From contig JAGCDO010000026.1 in the NCBI GenBank assembly GCA_017651265.1, positions 1 through 64,000 of the forward strand: DNA of 64,000 nucleotides. The letters run 5' to 3'. Below are positions 43,701 through 56,742 of this stretch, in pieces; position 1 is the first letter of the stretch, and the number at the start of each line of letters is the position of its first letter. The DNA is from Prevotella sp. GTDB taxonomy: Bacteria; Bacteroidota; Bacteroidia; Bacteroidales; Bacteroidaceae. The position numbers and the translations under genes are program-made. The notes under the pieces are model-generated. The model was not told where the DNA came from. It saw nothing but the letters and a program-made list of their open reading frames with translations, and made no database searches.

Positions 43701-43735
43701 TTTGCGCGTTATCCCGAGAGAATCATGTATTTTTG
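43701..43735 (+). promoter_or_regulatory. Promoter of the PDZ/S41 protease gene
   Basis: TATTTTTG (43728-43735) with TTTG at 43701-43704 (23-bp spacer). Confidence 0.45.
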
Positions 43736-43777
43736 TACCCGATTATTGTGCATGATTTATTTTAGTTGCATCAATCT

Positions 43778-45448
43778 ATGAAGAGAATTATATTGTGGAT
43801 GGCGTTCCTGCTGATGGTGGGAATGCCGATAAAGGCTCAAAACGAGCAGGATCATAACTTCGAGGTGGTGAAGAATCTGGAGATCTTCAATGCCCTCTAC
43901 CGTCAGCTGGATATGCTGTATGTGGATACGCTGGAAGCCGACAAGATGGTGGGAGCGGGCATCAAGGCCATGCTGCAGCGTTTGGATCCTTATACGGTGT
44001 ATTACCCGAAAGCCAGTGAGCTGAAATCGTTCCTCACAGGAAAGTACGGGGGTATAGGTGCGCTGATTCGTTATCACATGAAGGAGAAGACCACGGTGAT
44101 TGATGAGCCGATGGGGGATACACCTGCCCAGGAAGCCGGATTACGCAAGGGTGACATCATCCTGAGCATTGATGATACGACGATGGTGGGCAAGGGTATT
44201 GAGTATGTGCGGGAGCATCTGAGAGGTGAGCCCGGATCAACCTTTGCACTGAAGATTCGGCGTCCTAGCACGAACAAGGTGATGCAGATGAAGATTACCC
44301 GTCGTTCGTTGAGTGCTACACCCACGATTCCTTATTACGGAATGCAGGGCGACGGCATTGGCTATATCTGCTTGACACAGTTTACCGAGGGTTGTGCCCA
44401 AGAGGTGAGGCGCGCCTTTCTCGACCTGAAGAAACAGGGCATACAGAAGTTGGTGCTCGACCTCCGTAACAACGGTGGCGGTAGTGAGCTGGAAGCTGCC
44501 CATCTGGTGAATATTTTCGTGCCACGGGGCATTACGGTGGCCTCTAACCGCGGTAAGCTGCGTAGGGCCAATCACGACTACCAGACAACGGTGGAGCCCA
44601 TCGATACCGTGATTCCGCTGGTGGTGCTGGTGAACGAGGAATCGGCCTCGGCCAGCGAGATTACCAGTGGTGCCTTACAGGATCTCGACCGTGCCGTGAT
44701 CGTGGGTACGAGAACCTACGGCAAGGGATTGGTGCAGCTGCCTGTTGACCTTCCCCATAATGCGCAGCTGAAGGTGACTACCAGCAGGTATTACATTCCC
44801 AGCGGACGATGCATACAGGCCATTAACTACAAGCAGGGTGAAGGGGTGTATCAGGAGCATATTCCCGATTCGCTCACCAAGGTGTTCCATACGGCCAACG
44901 GACGAGAGGTTCGCGATGGAGGAGGAATCACTCCCGACTTGGTGGTGAAGCCGGACTCTCTGCCGAACATTGCCTATTACCTGGGTGTGAGCGGAAGGGA
45001 TTCCACGGAAACGATGTTCGAGTACGAGGTGGACTACCTGGCCAGTCATCCCAACATCGGTCCGGTTTCTTCGTTCGAGATTACCGATGCCGACTATGAG
45101 AACTTCAAGAAGCGGGCTATAGCCAACGGTTTTACCTATGATCCCGAAAGCGACCGGGCCATGAAGGCACTGAAGAAGATCATGGAGTTTGAGGGTTACT
45201 ACGAGGAGGCAAAACCCGAGTTCGAGGCACTGGAGAAGAAACTGCAGCATGATCTGTCGCACGATCTCGACCTGCATAAGGAGACCTTGAAACGGATGAT
45301 CTCGTCGGATATCGTGGCCGCTTATTACTACCAGCGGGGAACGGTGGAGTATAATCTGAAACATGACAAACAGATGGCTGCAGCCCGTGATTTGCTCAAC
45401 GATTTGAGTAGGTATAAACAGCTGTTGGAGCCGAAATCTATTAAATAA
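43778..45448 (+). CDS. Carboxy-terminal processing protease (S41, PDZ)
   Basis: About 556 aa with a signal peptide (MKRIILWMAFLLMVGMPIKA), so periplasmic. PDZ domain at about residues 90-170 (IDEPMGDTPAQEAGLRKGDI). Catalytic core: KLVLDLRNNGGGSELEAAHL, nucleophile in NEESASASEITSGALQD, and the lysine in GTRTYGKGLVQ. A C-terminal helical region (EYEVDYLASHPNI onward) is typical of Bacteroidota CTPs. The start at 43778 is chosen because the signal begins there. It processes or degrades periplasmic proteins; native substrate unknown. Confidence 0.93.
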   Translation: MKRIILWMAFLLMVGMPIKAQNEQDHNFEVVKNLEIFNALYRQLDMLYVDTLEADKMVGAGIKAMLQRLDPYTVYYPKASELKSFLTGKYGGIGALIRYHMKEKTTVIDEPMGDTPAQEAGLRKGDIILSIDDTTMVGKGIEYVREHLRGEPGSTFALKIRRPSTNKVMQMKITRRSLSATPTIPYYGMQGDGIGYICLTQFTEGCAQEVRRAFLDLKKQGIQKLVLDLRNNGGGSELEAAHLVNIFVPRGITVASNRGKLRRANHDYQTTVEPIDTVIPLVVLVNEESASASEITSGALQDLDRAVIVGTRTYGKGLVQLPVDLPHNAQLKVTTSRYYIPSGRCIQAINYKQGEGVYQEHIPDSLTKVFHTANGREVRDGGGITPDLVVKPDSLPNIAYYLGVSGRDSTETMFEYEVDYLASHPNIGPVSSFEITDADYENFKKRAIANGFTYDPESDRAMKALKKIMEFEGYYEEAKPEFEALEKKLQHDLSHDLDLHKETLKRMISSDIVAAYYYQRGTVEYNLKHDKQMAAARDLLNDLSRYKQLLEPKSIK

Positions 45449-45459
45449 TGTGGAAAAAA

Positions 45460-45491
45460 TTTGGTAGTGTGCAGAATTATTCGTAATTTTG
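45460..45491 (+). promoter_or_regulatory. Promoter of the rimP-nusA-infB operon
   Basis: TTTG (45460-45463), 20-bp spacer, TAATTTTG (45484-45491). Confidence 0.7.
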
Positions 45492-45505
45492 CACCCGTTC
45501 AGTGG

Positions 45506-45534
45506 AATGAGGGACTCTCCGAGAGTCTCTCATT
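45506..45534 (+). promoter_or_regulatory. Leader hairpin of rimP-nusA-infB (possible attenuator)
   Basis: AATGAG (45506-45511) pairs with CTCATT (45529-45534) around a near-symmetric GGACTCTCCGAGAGTCT core, and the hairpin is followed by TTCATTTAT. It starts about 8 nt after the expected transcription start. In E. coli the equivalent operon leader has NusA-responsive terminators; the same role here is inference. Confidence 0.5.
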
Positions 45535-45554
45535 TTCATTTATATTCAAGGTTT

Positions 45555-46022
45555 ATGATTGATAAAAGCATTGTAAAAAGTTTAGTTGAGGAGTGGCTCG
45601 ATGATAAGGAGTATTTCCTCGTAGATGTGGAGATTAGTAAGGACAACAAGATTGTTGTCGAGATTGACCACGCCGATGGCGTGTGGATTGAGGATTGTGT
45701 TGAGCTGAGCCGTTATATCGAGGATCGGCTGAACCGTGATGAGGAGGATTATGAACTGGAAGTAGGATCAGCCGGACTCGGACAGCCGTTCAAGGTGCCC
45801 CAGCAGTATATCAACTTTGTGGGCAAGGAAGTGGAAGTGCTCGACGGCGACGGAAAGAAGGTGAAGGGAATCCTGAAGAGCGTGGACGGTAACGACTTCG
45901 TGGTGACCGTCAGAGAGAAGGTGAAGGAGGAAGGAAAGAAACGTCCCGAACTGAAGGATGTGGACAAGACTTTCCAGATGGACAAAGTGAAATATACTAA
46001 ATACTTAATAAGTTTCAAATAA
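45555..46022 (+). CDS. rimP: Ribosome maturation factor RimP
   Basis: 155 aa, needed for 30S assembly. N-terminal domain EYFLVDVEISKDNKIVVEID and DGVWIEDCVELSRYIEDRLN, YELEVGSAGLGQPF in the middle, C-terminal SH3-like domain with FVGKEVEVLDGDGKKVKGIL. The start at 45555 (MIDKSIVKSLVEEW) is chosen; the longer frame from 45489 covers the hairpin leader. First gene of the conserved rimP-nusA-infB order. Confidence 0.95.
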   Translation: MIDKSIVKSLVEEWLDDKEYFLVDVEISKDNKIVVEIDHADGVWIEDCVELSRYIEDRLNRDEEDYELEVGSAGLGQPFKVPQQYINFVGKEVEVLDGDGKKVKGILKSVDGNDFVVTVREKVKEEGKKRPELKDVDKTFQMDKVKYTKYLISFK

Positions 46023-46025
46023 GCT

Positions 46026-47288
46026 ATGGCAGCAACAAAAAATGTAGAGACCCCCAGTATGGTCGATACCTTCAGAGAATTTACCGATCAGAAAAAGATC
46101 GACCGCACCACCTTGGTGAGTGTGCTCGAGGACAGTTTCCGCAATGTGATTGCGAAGATTTTCGGTAGCGATGAGAACTTCGATGTCATCGTGAACCCCG
46201 ACAAGGGTGACTTCGAGATTTACCGTAACCGTGTGGTGGTTGCCGACGGTGAGGTGGAGGATGAGAACAAGGAGATTTGTCTTTCGGATGCCCAGAAGAT
46301 TGAGGACGACTATGAGGTAGGCGAGGAAGTGTCTGAACGCGTGGATTTTGCGAAGTTCGGACGTCGTGCCATCCTGAACCTCCGTCAGACCCTGGCTTCG
46401 AAGATTCTCGAACTGGAACACGACAGTCTGTACAACAAGTACAAGGATCGTGTAGGACAGGTAGTGAGCGGAGAGGTCTATCAGGTATGGAAGCGTGAGG
46501 TACTGCTCGTTGACGATGAGAACAACGAGCTGATCCTGCCGAAGTCGGAGCAGATCCCTGCCGACCAGTATCGCAAGGGTGAGACCGTTCGTGCCGTGAT
46601 TCACCAGGTGAACAACGAGAACAACAACCCGAAGATCATCCTGAGTCGTACCAGTCCTGAGTTCCTGAAGCGTCTTCTCGAGGCTGAGGTTCCTGAGATC
46701 AACGATGGTCTGATTACCATCCGTCGTGTGGCCCGTATGCCGGGAGAGCGTGCAAAGATTGCCGTGGAGAGCTACGACGACCGTATTGATCCCGTAGGCG
46801 CCTGCGTGGGTGTGAAGGGTAGTCGTGTTCACGGTATCGTGCGCGAACTGTGCAACGAGAACCTGGACGTAATCAACTACACCGCCAACACCAAGCTGTT
46901 CATCCAGCGTGCATTGAGTCCAGCCAAGGTGTCGAGCATCGTGGTGGATGAGGAGAACCACAAGGCAGAGGTGTATCTGCGTCCCGAGGAGGTGAGTCTG
47001 GCCATCGGCCGCGGCGGTCTGAACATCAAGCTGGCCAGTATGCTGACTGAATATACCATTGACGTATTCCGTGAGGTGGATGAAAACGAGGCTGACGAGG
47101 ATATCTACCTGGATGAGTTCTCTGATGAGATTGATCAGTGGGTGATCGATGCCGTGAAGGCTATTGGTCTGGATACCGCCAAGGCCGTGCTGAACGCACC
47201 GCGTGAGATGCTGGTGGAGAAAGCCGACTTGGAAGAGGAGACCGTTGATCATATGTTGAATGTATTAAGAGCAGAGTTTGAACAATAA
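46026..47288 (+). CDS. nusA: Transcription termination/antitermination factor NusA
   Basis: 420 aa. N-terminal polymerase-binding domain (DRTTLVSVLEDSFRNVIAKI), S1 domain (VGQVVSGEVYQVWKREVLLV), KH1/KH2 (GACVGVKGSRVHGIVRELCN; VSLAIGRGGLNIKLASML). It lacks the two C-terminal acidic repeats of E. coli NusA and ends with a short helical segment, as is usual in this phylum. Three nt separate it from rimP and 6 from infB. Confidence 0.96.
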   Translation: MAATKNVETPSMVDTFREFTDQKKIDRTTLVSVLEDSFRNVIAKIFGSDENFDVIVNPDKGDFEIYRNRVVVADGEVEDENKEICLSDAQKIEDDYEVGEEVSERVDFAKFGRRAILNLRQTLASKILELEHDSLYNKYKDRVGQVVSGEVYQVWKREVLLVDDENNELILPKSEQIPADQYRKGETVRAVIHQVNNENNNPKIILSRTSPEFLKRLLEAEVPEINDGLITIRRVARMPGERAKIAVESYDDRIDPVGACVGVKGSRVHGIVRELCNENLDVINYTANTKLFIQRALSPAKVSSIVVDEENHKAEVYLRPEEVSLAIGRGGLNIKLASMLTEYTIDVFREVDENEADEDIYLDEFSDEIDQWVIDAVKAIGLDTAKAVLNAPREMLVEKADLEEETVDHMLNVLRAEFEQ

Positions 47289-47294
47289 GGAAGA

Positions 47295-50081
47295 ATGAGC
47301 ATTAGATTAAATAAAGCAATAAGAGAGCTGAACATAGGACTTCAAACGGCAGTTGAATTCCTGGAGAAGAGAAGTGACTTAGGGGAAGTGAGAGGCGACT
47401 TGAACTTCAAGCTGAGTGACGAGCAGTATGGTGCGCTCGTTGATCAGTTCAAGAAGGACAAGGAACAGAAAGGTCTTGCCGAGAAGCTGTACCCCAAGAA
47501 GCAGAAGGAGAAGAAACAACGACCGGAACCCAAGGTGGAGACTGTTGTGGAGCAGAAGCAGCAGTTCAAGCCGCTGGGTAAGATCGATTTGAGCAGTCTG
47601 GGTAAGAAACCCGAGCCTGTGAAGGCTGAGACTCCTGCCCCTGCTGCCGAACCAGAGCCGAAGGCTGCTGCCGAGAGCCCGAAGCCCGAGACAAAGACTG
47701 TTGAGAAACCCGAGCCCGTGCAGACCGAGCAGGTTGAAGAGCCTGTTGTGGAGCAGCCGAAGGCAGAGGTGGTTGAGCCTGAGGTTACCGAGCCGCAGGA
47801 GCCCATCTCGGAGGAACCTGCCGAGGATGATTCCCAGAAGAAGGAATCAGAGGTGTTCACACTGAAGAGCGAGCAGAAGCTGGCTCCGAAGGTGAACGTG
47901 CTGGGTAAGATCGACCTTGACTCCATCAACCAGAGCACTCGTCCGAAGAAGAAGACCAAGGAGGAGAAGCGCCGTGAGCGTGAGGAGAAAGCTCGTATTG
48001 CAGGCGGCAATGGTGAGAAGAAGAAACGCCAGCGCATCGGTAAGGAGAAGATCGACATCGAGGCTGTGGGTAAGATGCAGCAGGGTGGCGGTAAGAACAA
48101 CAATAATAACAATAACAACAACGCCGGCGGCGGTAAGAAGAACAAGAAGAAACGTGTTCAGAAACCGCTGGAGGTGAACGAGGAGGATGTAGCACGCCAG
48201 GTAAAGGAGACCTTGGCTCGTCTCACCAACAAGCAGAACCAGAACAAGAAGGGCGCCAAGTACCGTAAGGAGAAGCGTGACGCTGTTCAGGAGAAGCTCA
48301 ACGAGGAGATGGCTTCACAGGCCGCTGAGAGCAAGGTACTCAAGCTCACTGAGTTCGTAACCGTTAGCGAGCTGGCTACCATGATGAACGTGGGTGTGAA
48401 CCAGGTAATCGGTACCTGTATGTCTATCGGTATCATGGTGAGTATCAACCAGCGTCTGGATGCTGAGACCATCAATATCGTGGCCGATGAGTTCGGGTTC
48501 AAGACCGAGTATGTGAGTGCTGAGGTGCAGAATGCCATTACCGAGGAGGAGGACGATGAGAACGATCTCGTTCCGCGCGCTCCGATTGTAACGGTGATGG
48601 GACATGTTGACCATGGTAAGACATCGTTGCTCGACCATATCCGTAACACGAACGTGATTGCCGGTGAGGCTGGTGGTATTACCCAGCACATCGGTGCTTA
48701 CAACGTGGAGCTGAAAGACGGTCGTCAGATCACCTTCCTCGATACACCGGGACACGAGGCGTTCACCGCTATGCGTGCCCGTGGTGCTCAGGTAACGGAT
48801 ATTGCCATCATCATCATTGCTGCCGACGACTCGGTGATGCCTACCACGAAGGAGGCCATCGCTCATGCTCAGGCAGCTAACGTACCGATGGTGTTTGCCA
48901 TTAACAAGATTGATAAGCCGGGTGCTAATCCGGATAAGATTCGTGAGGATCTGGCTAACATGAACCTGCTCGTAGAGGAGTGGGGTGGTAAGTACCAGTG
49001 CCAGGAGATCAGTGCCAAGAAAGGTATTGGCGTGGATGAGCTGCTGGAGAAGGTGCTGCTGGAGGCCGAGATGCTCGACCTGAAGGCCAACCCCAACCGT
49101 AAGGCTACGGGTAGTATCATCGAGAGCTCGCTCGACAAGGGTCGTGGCTATGTCTCTACGGTGCTTGTATCAAACGGTACGCTCCATGTGGGTGATATCG
49201 TGGTGGCAGGAACCAGCTACGGTCGTATCAAGGCGATGTTCAATGAGCGTAACCAGCGCATCACCGAGGCCGGACCTGCCGATCCTGCTATCATCCTTGG
49301 TTTGAACGGTGCTCCCACTGCCGGTGACTCCTTCCATATCATGGAGACCGAGCAGGAGGCACGCGACATCACCAACAAGCGTGTGCAGCTGCAGCGCGAG
49401 CAGTCGATACGTACCACCAAGACCTTGGGTCTTGACGATATATCCCACCGTATTGCCCTGGGTGAGTTCCATGAGCTGAACATCATCGTGAAGGGTGATA
49501 CCGACGGTTCTATCGAAGCGTTGAGCGATTCGTTCATCAAACTCTCTACCGAGAAGGTGCAGGTGAACGTCATCAACAAGGCTGTAGGACAGATTTCCGA
49601 GAACGATGTCATGCTGGCCAGTGCTTCTGATGCCATCATCGTGGGCTTCCAGGTACGACCCAGTGCCGATGCCCGTAAGCTGGCAGAGCACGAAGGCGTG
49701 GAGATCAATACATACTCTATCATCTACGACGCCATCGACGAGGTGAAGTCAACGATGCAGGGTATGCTCGACAAGGTAAAGAAGGAGGTTGTATCCGGCG
49801 AGATCGAGGTGAAGCAGGTATTCAAGATCTCGAAGGTGGGTACCGTGGCTGGCGGTCTGGTTATCGACGGAAAGGTACACAACAAGGACAAGGCCCGCGT
49901 GATTCGCGATGGTATTGTCATCCATACAGCTCCTATCGATGCCCTGAAGCGCTACAAGGATGATGCCAAGGAAGTGGCCACTGGTCTGGAATGTGGTATC
50001 AGTCTGGTGAACTTCAACGACATCGAGGTGGGCGACATCATCGAGACCTTCACCGAGATCGAGGTGGAACAGAAACTGTAA
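47295..50081 (+). CDS. infB: Translation initiation factor IF-2
   Basis: 928 aa. A long low-complexity N-terminal region (Pro/Glu/Lys-rich, with a run of nine Asn between GGGK and AGGGKK near residue 270) precedes the GTPase core: G1 [19 protein letters not shown]3 [11 protein letters not shown]4 [10 protein letters not shown]. Domains II-IV follow, ending [15 protein letters not shown]. It places initiator tRNA on the 30S subunit. Third gene of the rimP operon; the SpoIIE-type phosphatase gene starts 3 nt later. Confidence 0.97.
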   Translation: MSIRLNKAIRELNIGLQTAVEFLEKRSDLGEVRGDLNFKLSDEQYGALVDQFKKDKEQKGLAEKLYPKKQKEKKQRPEPKVETVVEQKQQFKPLGKIDLSSLGKKPEPVKAETPAPAAEPEPKAAAESPKPETKTVEKPEPVQTEQVEEPVVEQPKAEVVEPEVTEPQEPISEEPAEDDSQKKESEVFTLKSEQKLAPKVNVLGKIDLDSINQSTRPKKKTKEEKRREREEKARIAGGNGEKKKRQRIGKEKIDIEAVGKMQQGGGKNNNNNNNNNAGGGKKNKKKRVQKPLEVNEEDVARQVKETLARLTNKQNQNKKGAKYRKEKRDAVQEKLNEEMASQAAESKVLKLTEFVTVSELATMMNVGVNQVIGTCMSIGIMVSINQRLDAETINIVADEFGFKTEYVSAEVQNAITEEEDDENDLVPRAPIVTVMGHVDHGKTSLLDHIRNTNVIAGEAGGITQHIGAYNVELKDGRQITFLDTPGHEAFTAMRARGAQVTDIAIIIIAADDSVMPTTKEAIAHAQAANVPMVFAINKIDKPGANPDKIREDLANMNLLVEEWGGKYQCQEISAKKGIGVDELLEKVLLEAEMLDLKANPNRKATGSIIESSLDKGRGYVSTVLVSNGTLHVGDIVVAGTSYGRIKAMFNERNQRITEAGPADPAIILGLNGAPTAGDSFHIMETEQEARDITNKRVQLQREQSIRTTKTLGLDDISHRIALGEFHELNIIVKGDTDGSIEALSDSFIKLSTEKVQVNVINKAVGQISENDVMLASASDAIIVGFQVRPSADARKLAEHEGVEINTYSIIYDAIDEVKSTMQGMLDKVKKEVVSGEIEVKQVFKISKVGTVAGGLVIDGKVHNKDKARVIRDGIVIHTAPIDALKRYKDDAKEVATGLECGISLVNFNDIEVGDIIETFTEIEVEQKL

Positions 50082-50084
50082 GGA

Positions 50085-52100
50085 ATGAAGGGAAAGGAGC
50101 GCAAGCTACACAGCTTTGCCGGACGTCTTACAAGACGGATAGTGCTCGTGCTGCTGGTCATCATGGGCCTAACCGCCTTGTGGCTTTTCGGACTGGGTGG
50201 TGCTTTTGCCAATGATGAGGAAATCTATCGTTATGAGGGTATTCTTCATGTGACGGCAGAAAACCTCAGTAGGGTGGGCTCCGACGTCTATGTGGCCGTG
50301 TGCAACCAGGTGCCCGAGATAGAAGAGAGTCTTGACCGCCCTGAGCGCATGCTGAAGCTGGTGGAGCGCACCGTTTCCCTGAATCCCCGAATCCATAGCT
50401 GCGGCATCAGCTTTGTGGAGGGTTATTACCCCAGCAAAGGACGAGCCTATATGCCTTTTGCATCCAGGAAGGACAGTACGACGATTGGCGTTGCTGACCT
50501 CGGTGCAACAAACGACTATCTTCAAGACGACTGGTTCCAGGAGGTGCTGACAACCAACGAGGGCTTCTGGACGGAGCCGTTCTTTGCGAAGAACGATTCG
50601 CTCACGCCCCTCATCGCTTATGTTCATCCCATTCACGACAAGCAAGGACGAACGGTTGCGGTAATCGGTGCCGACATCTCGCTCCATTGGCTGAGAGAGA
50701 AGATGAACAGAGCCGATGAAGAAACATTTGCCCATCAGTTGATGGGCGAGAACGAGGAAAGACGGGATAGCCGGAAGGAGAAATGGGCGTCGTATAGTAT
50801 GCTCGTCTCGCGGAAGGGTGTCTTCCTTGTTCATCCCGACGAGAAACGTGTTGCCCGCGACAGCATCGGCTCTTATGCAAAGACGGTAGATGAGTCATCC
50901 ACCTTGGCTGTGATTGTACAACGCATCAAGGATGGTAAAGGCAGCACCGATTTCGGACATACCGAAGAGAATAATTACACCAGTGTGGACATTGACGGCA
51001 GGTCAGGCTATTTGTTCTACACACCCGTCAAGCACATGGGGTGGACATTGATGAGTTTCGTGCCGGGAAGAACCATTGACTTCTTGTCTTATTTCCTGGG
51101 CGGACTGCTGGCTTTCTTCGTGCTGCTTGCGATTGTGCTTACCTGGTTGGTTTGCCGCTTTTCCATCAAGAAGACGACCCGTCCGCTGAAGCAGCTGGCT
51201 TCCTCGGCCAACGAGGTGGCAAAAGGGAACTTCGCCGCAGCCCTTCCTGATATCAAGCATAACGACGAGATACGCTTACTGCGCGATTCGTTCGAGGATA
51301 TGGAGCAGTCGTTGCAGCAGTATGTTGATGAGCTCAAGGAAACCACGGCTTCGAAGGCGGCCATCGAGAACGAGCTGAAGGTGGCGCATAACATCCAGAT
51401 GTCGATGCTGCCCAAGACCTTCCCGCCTTTCCCGGAACGCAACGATATAGATATATATGGTGTGCTGACCCCTGCCAAGGATGTGGGTGGCGACCTCTTC
51501 GATTTCTATATCCGCGAGAACATGCTGTTCTTCTGCATCGGTGATGTGTCGGGCAAGGGCGTGCCAGCCTCGCTGGTCATGGCCGTAACACGCTCACTGT
51601 TCCGCAACGTATCGGCCCATACCTCATCGCCCGACCAGATCATGTCGACCCTCAATGAGGCGTTGAGCGAAGGAAACGACTCGAACATGTTCGTAACCCT
51701 TTTCGCGGGTGTGCTCGACTTATCCACGGGTGCTTTGAGCTATTGTAATGCGGGTCATGACTCACCCTTGCTCATCGGTAACGAGGTGGCCCTGCTACCC
51801 TGCCATGCAAACATTGCCTTGGGCATCATGCCGGGTATGGCGTTCAGGAAACAGGAGACGAAGCTTGATCCCGATACCACCATCTTCCTCTATACCGACG
51901 GTCTTAGCGAGGCAGAGAATACCCTCCACGAGCAGTTCGGAAAGGAGCGCATCCTGCGCATGACTGCCACCTTGCAGAAGGAAGAGGCCGTTATGGTGGT
52001 GAAAAAGATGGAAGAGGCCGTTCACGACTTTGTGGGTGAGGCTGAGCAGAGCGATGATCTGACCATGTTGGCCATTCGGTTTTGTGCCACTGAAAAGTAG
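50085..52100 (+). CDS. Membrane sensor with HAMP and SpoIIE-type (PP2C) phosphatase, paralog 1
   Basis: 671 aa. TM1 about residues 20-42, a periplasmic Cache-like sensor (CGISFVEGYYPSKGRAYMPF, VAVIGADISLHWL), TM2 about 330-352, HAMP (KKTTRPLKQLASSANEVAKG), a coiled-coil linker ([20 protein letters not shown]) and a SpoIIE/PP2C domain. Metal-site residues are in [23 protein letters not shown] and [11 protein letters not shown]. Such proteins dephosphorylate anti-anti-sigma or other Ser/Thr-phosphorylated partners in response to a ligand. No STAS or HPK partner is adjacent. Tandem with paralog 2. Confidence 0.9.
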   Translation: MKGKERKLHSFAGRLTRRIVLVLLVIMGLTALWLFGLGGAFANDEEIYRYEGILHVTAENLSRVGSDVYVAVCNQVPEIEESLDRPERMLKLVERTVSLNPRIHSCGISFVEGYYPSKGRAYMPFASRKDSTTIGVADLGATNDYLQDDWFQEVLTTNEGFWTEPFFAKNDSLTPLIAYVHPIHDKQGRTVAVIGADISLHWLREKMNRADEETFAHQLMGENEERRDSRKEKWASYSMLVSRKGVFLVHPDEKRVARDSIGSYAKTVDESSTLAVIVQRIKDGKGSTDFGHTEENNYTSVDIDGRSGYLFYTPVKHMGWTLMSFVPGRTIDFLSYFLGGLLAFFVLLAIVLTWLVCRFSIKKTTRPLKQLASSANEVAKGNFAAALPDIKHNDEIRLLRDSFEDMEQSLQQYVDELKETTASKAAIENELKVAHNIQMSMLPKTFPPFPERNDIDIYGVLTPAKDVGGDLFDFYIRENMLFFCIGDVSGKGVPASLVMAVTRSLFRNVSAHTSSPDQIMSTLNEALSEGNDSNMFVTLFAGVLDLSTGALSYCNAGHDSPLLIGNEVALLPCHANIALGIMPGMAFRKQETKLDPDTTIFLYTDGLSEAENTLHEQFGKERILRMTATLQKEEAVMVVKKMEEAVHDFVGEAEQSDDLTMLAIRFCATEK

Positions 52101-52118
52101 AAATGAAAGGAACATACG

Positions 52119-54180
52119 ATGAAGAAGAAACGTAAGTTACACTCTTTTGCCCGACGACTGACGCGCTGGATTATCTTCACGCAGCTCATAGTGATGGGAG
52201 TGGTTTCGTATATGATCTACAATCTGTCTAAAACGATTGTACGCTCAGAGGAAACCAGTCTTTACGAGAGTTATCTGGAGGTTACAAGCCAAAACGTGCA
52301 GCGCATGCTCTCGGAGGTGCGTGTGGCTACCCTGAACCATGCGACGGAGATAGAGACCAATATCGGGCAGGCCGACAAGATGGCTGCCATCGTGAAAGAG
52401 ATTGTGGAGCAGAACCCCAGCGTTCGTGGCTGCGGCATCAGCTTCGTGGAGAACTACTATCCCCAGAAAGGTCGTTGGTACTGTCCTTATGCTGTGCGGA
52501 ACGACAAGAACACCATCGAGCAGCGCTTCGTCGGCAACAGTCGTCATAACTACCTGAAAGAAGAATGGTTCACCGAAGCACTGAAAGCCAAGCAAGGATA
52601 CTGGTCGAAGGCGTTCTTCGATGCCACCGATTCCATACCGCTGGTGGCCTATCTTCTTCCTGTCCGCAACAAACAGGGGAAAACCGTTGCCGTCATTGGG
52701 ACGGATATCTCACTGAAGATGATCAGTGAGCACATAAAGACAAATATCATATCTTCAGCCGACAGCATCAAATATAATTATAATAGTGCTATTGAAAACG
52801 ACTCGCTGGCGTTAATAGAGGAAAACGGTGGCGAGAAACCCACTGTGCACACCATCAACTGGCGTTTTATCCACTATCCTTTCATTATCGACAAGGATGG
52901 AACGTTCCTTGTCCATCCCGACAGCAATCGTGTCGTCAACGACAACTATTTTGCGCTGGCCAAGGAAACGACGGATACCATAGACGACTATGTAGGACGA
53001 CAGATGGTGGAAGGTGAAAAGGGTACCTGGATGGAAGATGGTAATGCCGCCTATTTCGATTTCTTCGACATCAAATGGCAGTCGGGTTATGTGTTCTACC
53101 AACCGGTAGAGGACACCAGCTGGTCGATAGCCCTTGCCGTACCGCGCATCATGGTCGACAGTCTGGCCATTGGCAGCGGTGTTGTCATGCTGGTGTTTAT
53201 CGCTCTGGCCCTGCTGGTGGCCCATCTTGTAGGACGGTTTGTCATCCGACGGGCTACCAAGCCGCTCAACCAGTTGGCTTCATCGGCCGACGAGGTGGCG
53301 AAGGGTAACTTCAACGCCCCCTTGCCCCAAATTAAGCATAAGGACGAGATACGCCAGCTGCGCGACTCGTTTGAGGGAATGCAGTCGTCTCTGAAGACTT
53401 ATATCGATGAGCTCAAGGATACCACGGCTTCGAAGGCAGCCATTGAGAACGAGCTGAAGGTGGCACACGATATCCAGATGTCGATGCTGCCCAAGACCTT
53501 CCCGCCCTATCCCGAGCGTGACGACATAGATATATATGGTATGCTGACACCTGCCAAGGATGTGGGTGGCGACCTGTTCGACTTCTACATCCGTGAGAAC
53601 AAGCTGTTCTTCTGCATCGGTGATGTGTCGGGCAAGGGTGTTCCTGCCTCATTGGTCATGGCCGTAACGCGCTCGCTGTTCCGCAACGTGTCGGCCCATA
53701 CCTCATCGCCCGACCAGATTGCCTCTACCCTTAATGAGGCATTGGCCGAAGGAAACGAAACGAACATGTTCGTAACGCTGTTCATCGGCGTGATCGATCT
53801 GGCCACGGGTAATCTCAGCTATTGTAACGCAGGTCATGGCTCATCCTTGCTCATCGGTAACGAGGTGGCTCTGCTGCCCTGCGATGCGAACCTCGCTCTG
53901 GGTATCATGCCGGGCATGACGTTCAGTAAGCAGGAGATGATGCTTGATCCCGATACCACCATCTTCCTCTATACCGACGGTCTTAACGAGGCAGAGGACT
54001 TCCTCCACTCGCAGTTCGGACTGGAGCGTATCATGAAGCTGGCGGCCACCTTACAGGCACAGGGTGAAAACACACCCACCACGATTGTCAAGAGGATGGA
54101 TGAGGCCGTGAGCATCTTTGTGGGCGGAGCCGAGCAGAGCGACGATCTGACCATGCTCGCCATCAAATACACGAACACAC

Positions 54181-54200
<20 letters not shown>
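52119..54200 (+). CDS. Membrane sensor with HAMP and SpoIIE-type (PP2C) phosphatase, paralog 2
   Basis: 693 aa with the same architecture as the preceding gene: N-terminal [20 protein letters not shown] (the first paralog has RKLHSFAGRLTRRIV), Cache-like sensor ([20 protein letters not shown]), TM2, HAMP, PP2C. The phosphatase halves are nearly identical between the paralogs ([19 protein letters not shown] in both), while the sensor halves differ much more. This fits duplication followed by change of signal. Its end overlaps sufB by 20 nt, linking it to iron-sulfur assembly. Confidence 0.9.
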
Positions 54201-55662
<1,462 letters not shown>

Positions 55663-55690
55663 AACAATTGAAAATTGAGAATTGAACTTT

Positions 55691-55755
55691 CGGAGCAGCG
55701 AGCGCCAACAAGCTTGCTTGATTGGCCAAGTCGTGACGAAAGTCAACGAAGTTAA
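55691..55755 (+). repeat. 65-bp dispersed repeat, copy A
   Basis: Begins CGGAGCAGCGAGCGCCAACA and ends AAAGTCAACGAAGTTAA, with an AAGCTTGCTT core. Copies: 60982-61050 (direct) and 63663-63733 (inverted). The rest of the sufB-sufC gap has CTTCCTCCCTCCTCC-type and GGGATTCGGTC repeats. Confidence 0.8.
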
Positions 55756-55842
55756 AATTGAAAATTTAAGGTCAAAGGGATTCGGTCAAAGGGTAATCTC
55801 CTTCCTCCCTCCTCCCTCCTCCTTCCTCGAATAAAAAAGTAT

Positions 55843-56608
<766 letters not shown>

Positions 56609-56631
<23 letters not shown>

Positions 56632-56742
56632 GGGAGGGGAGTAATTACCTAACAGATAAAGTAACGAGAAATATGACGGAGAAGAAAACAGCAACGGTAT
56701 CTACTCCCCTCCCTCAGAGGGAGGGGGAGGGGGTGGGTCTCT
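56609..56742. repeat. Inverted pair of G/C-rich palindromic repeats around the sufC end and sufD start
   Basis: Copy 1 (56609-56645) contains CCCCTCCCTGTGAGGGAGGG; copy 2 (56701-56742) contains CCCTCCCTCAGAGGGAGGGG and is in the opposite orientation as a whole. Each is itself a hairpin. Copy 1 gives sufC its stop, copy 2 codes for residues of the SufD N terminus. Confidence 0.85.

Noticed and set aside
46005-47252. 415-codon minus-strand frame opposite nusA
   Set aside because: Antisense shadow of nusA; no promoter or family features.
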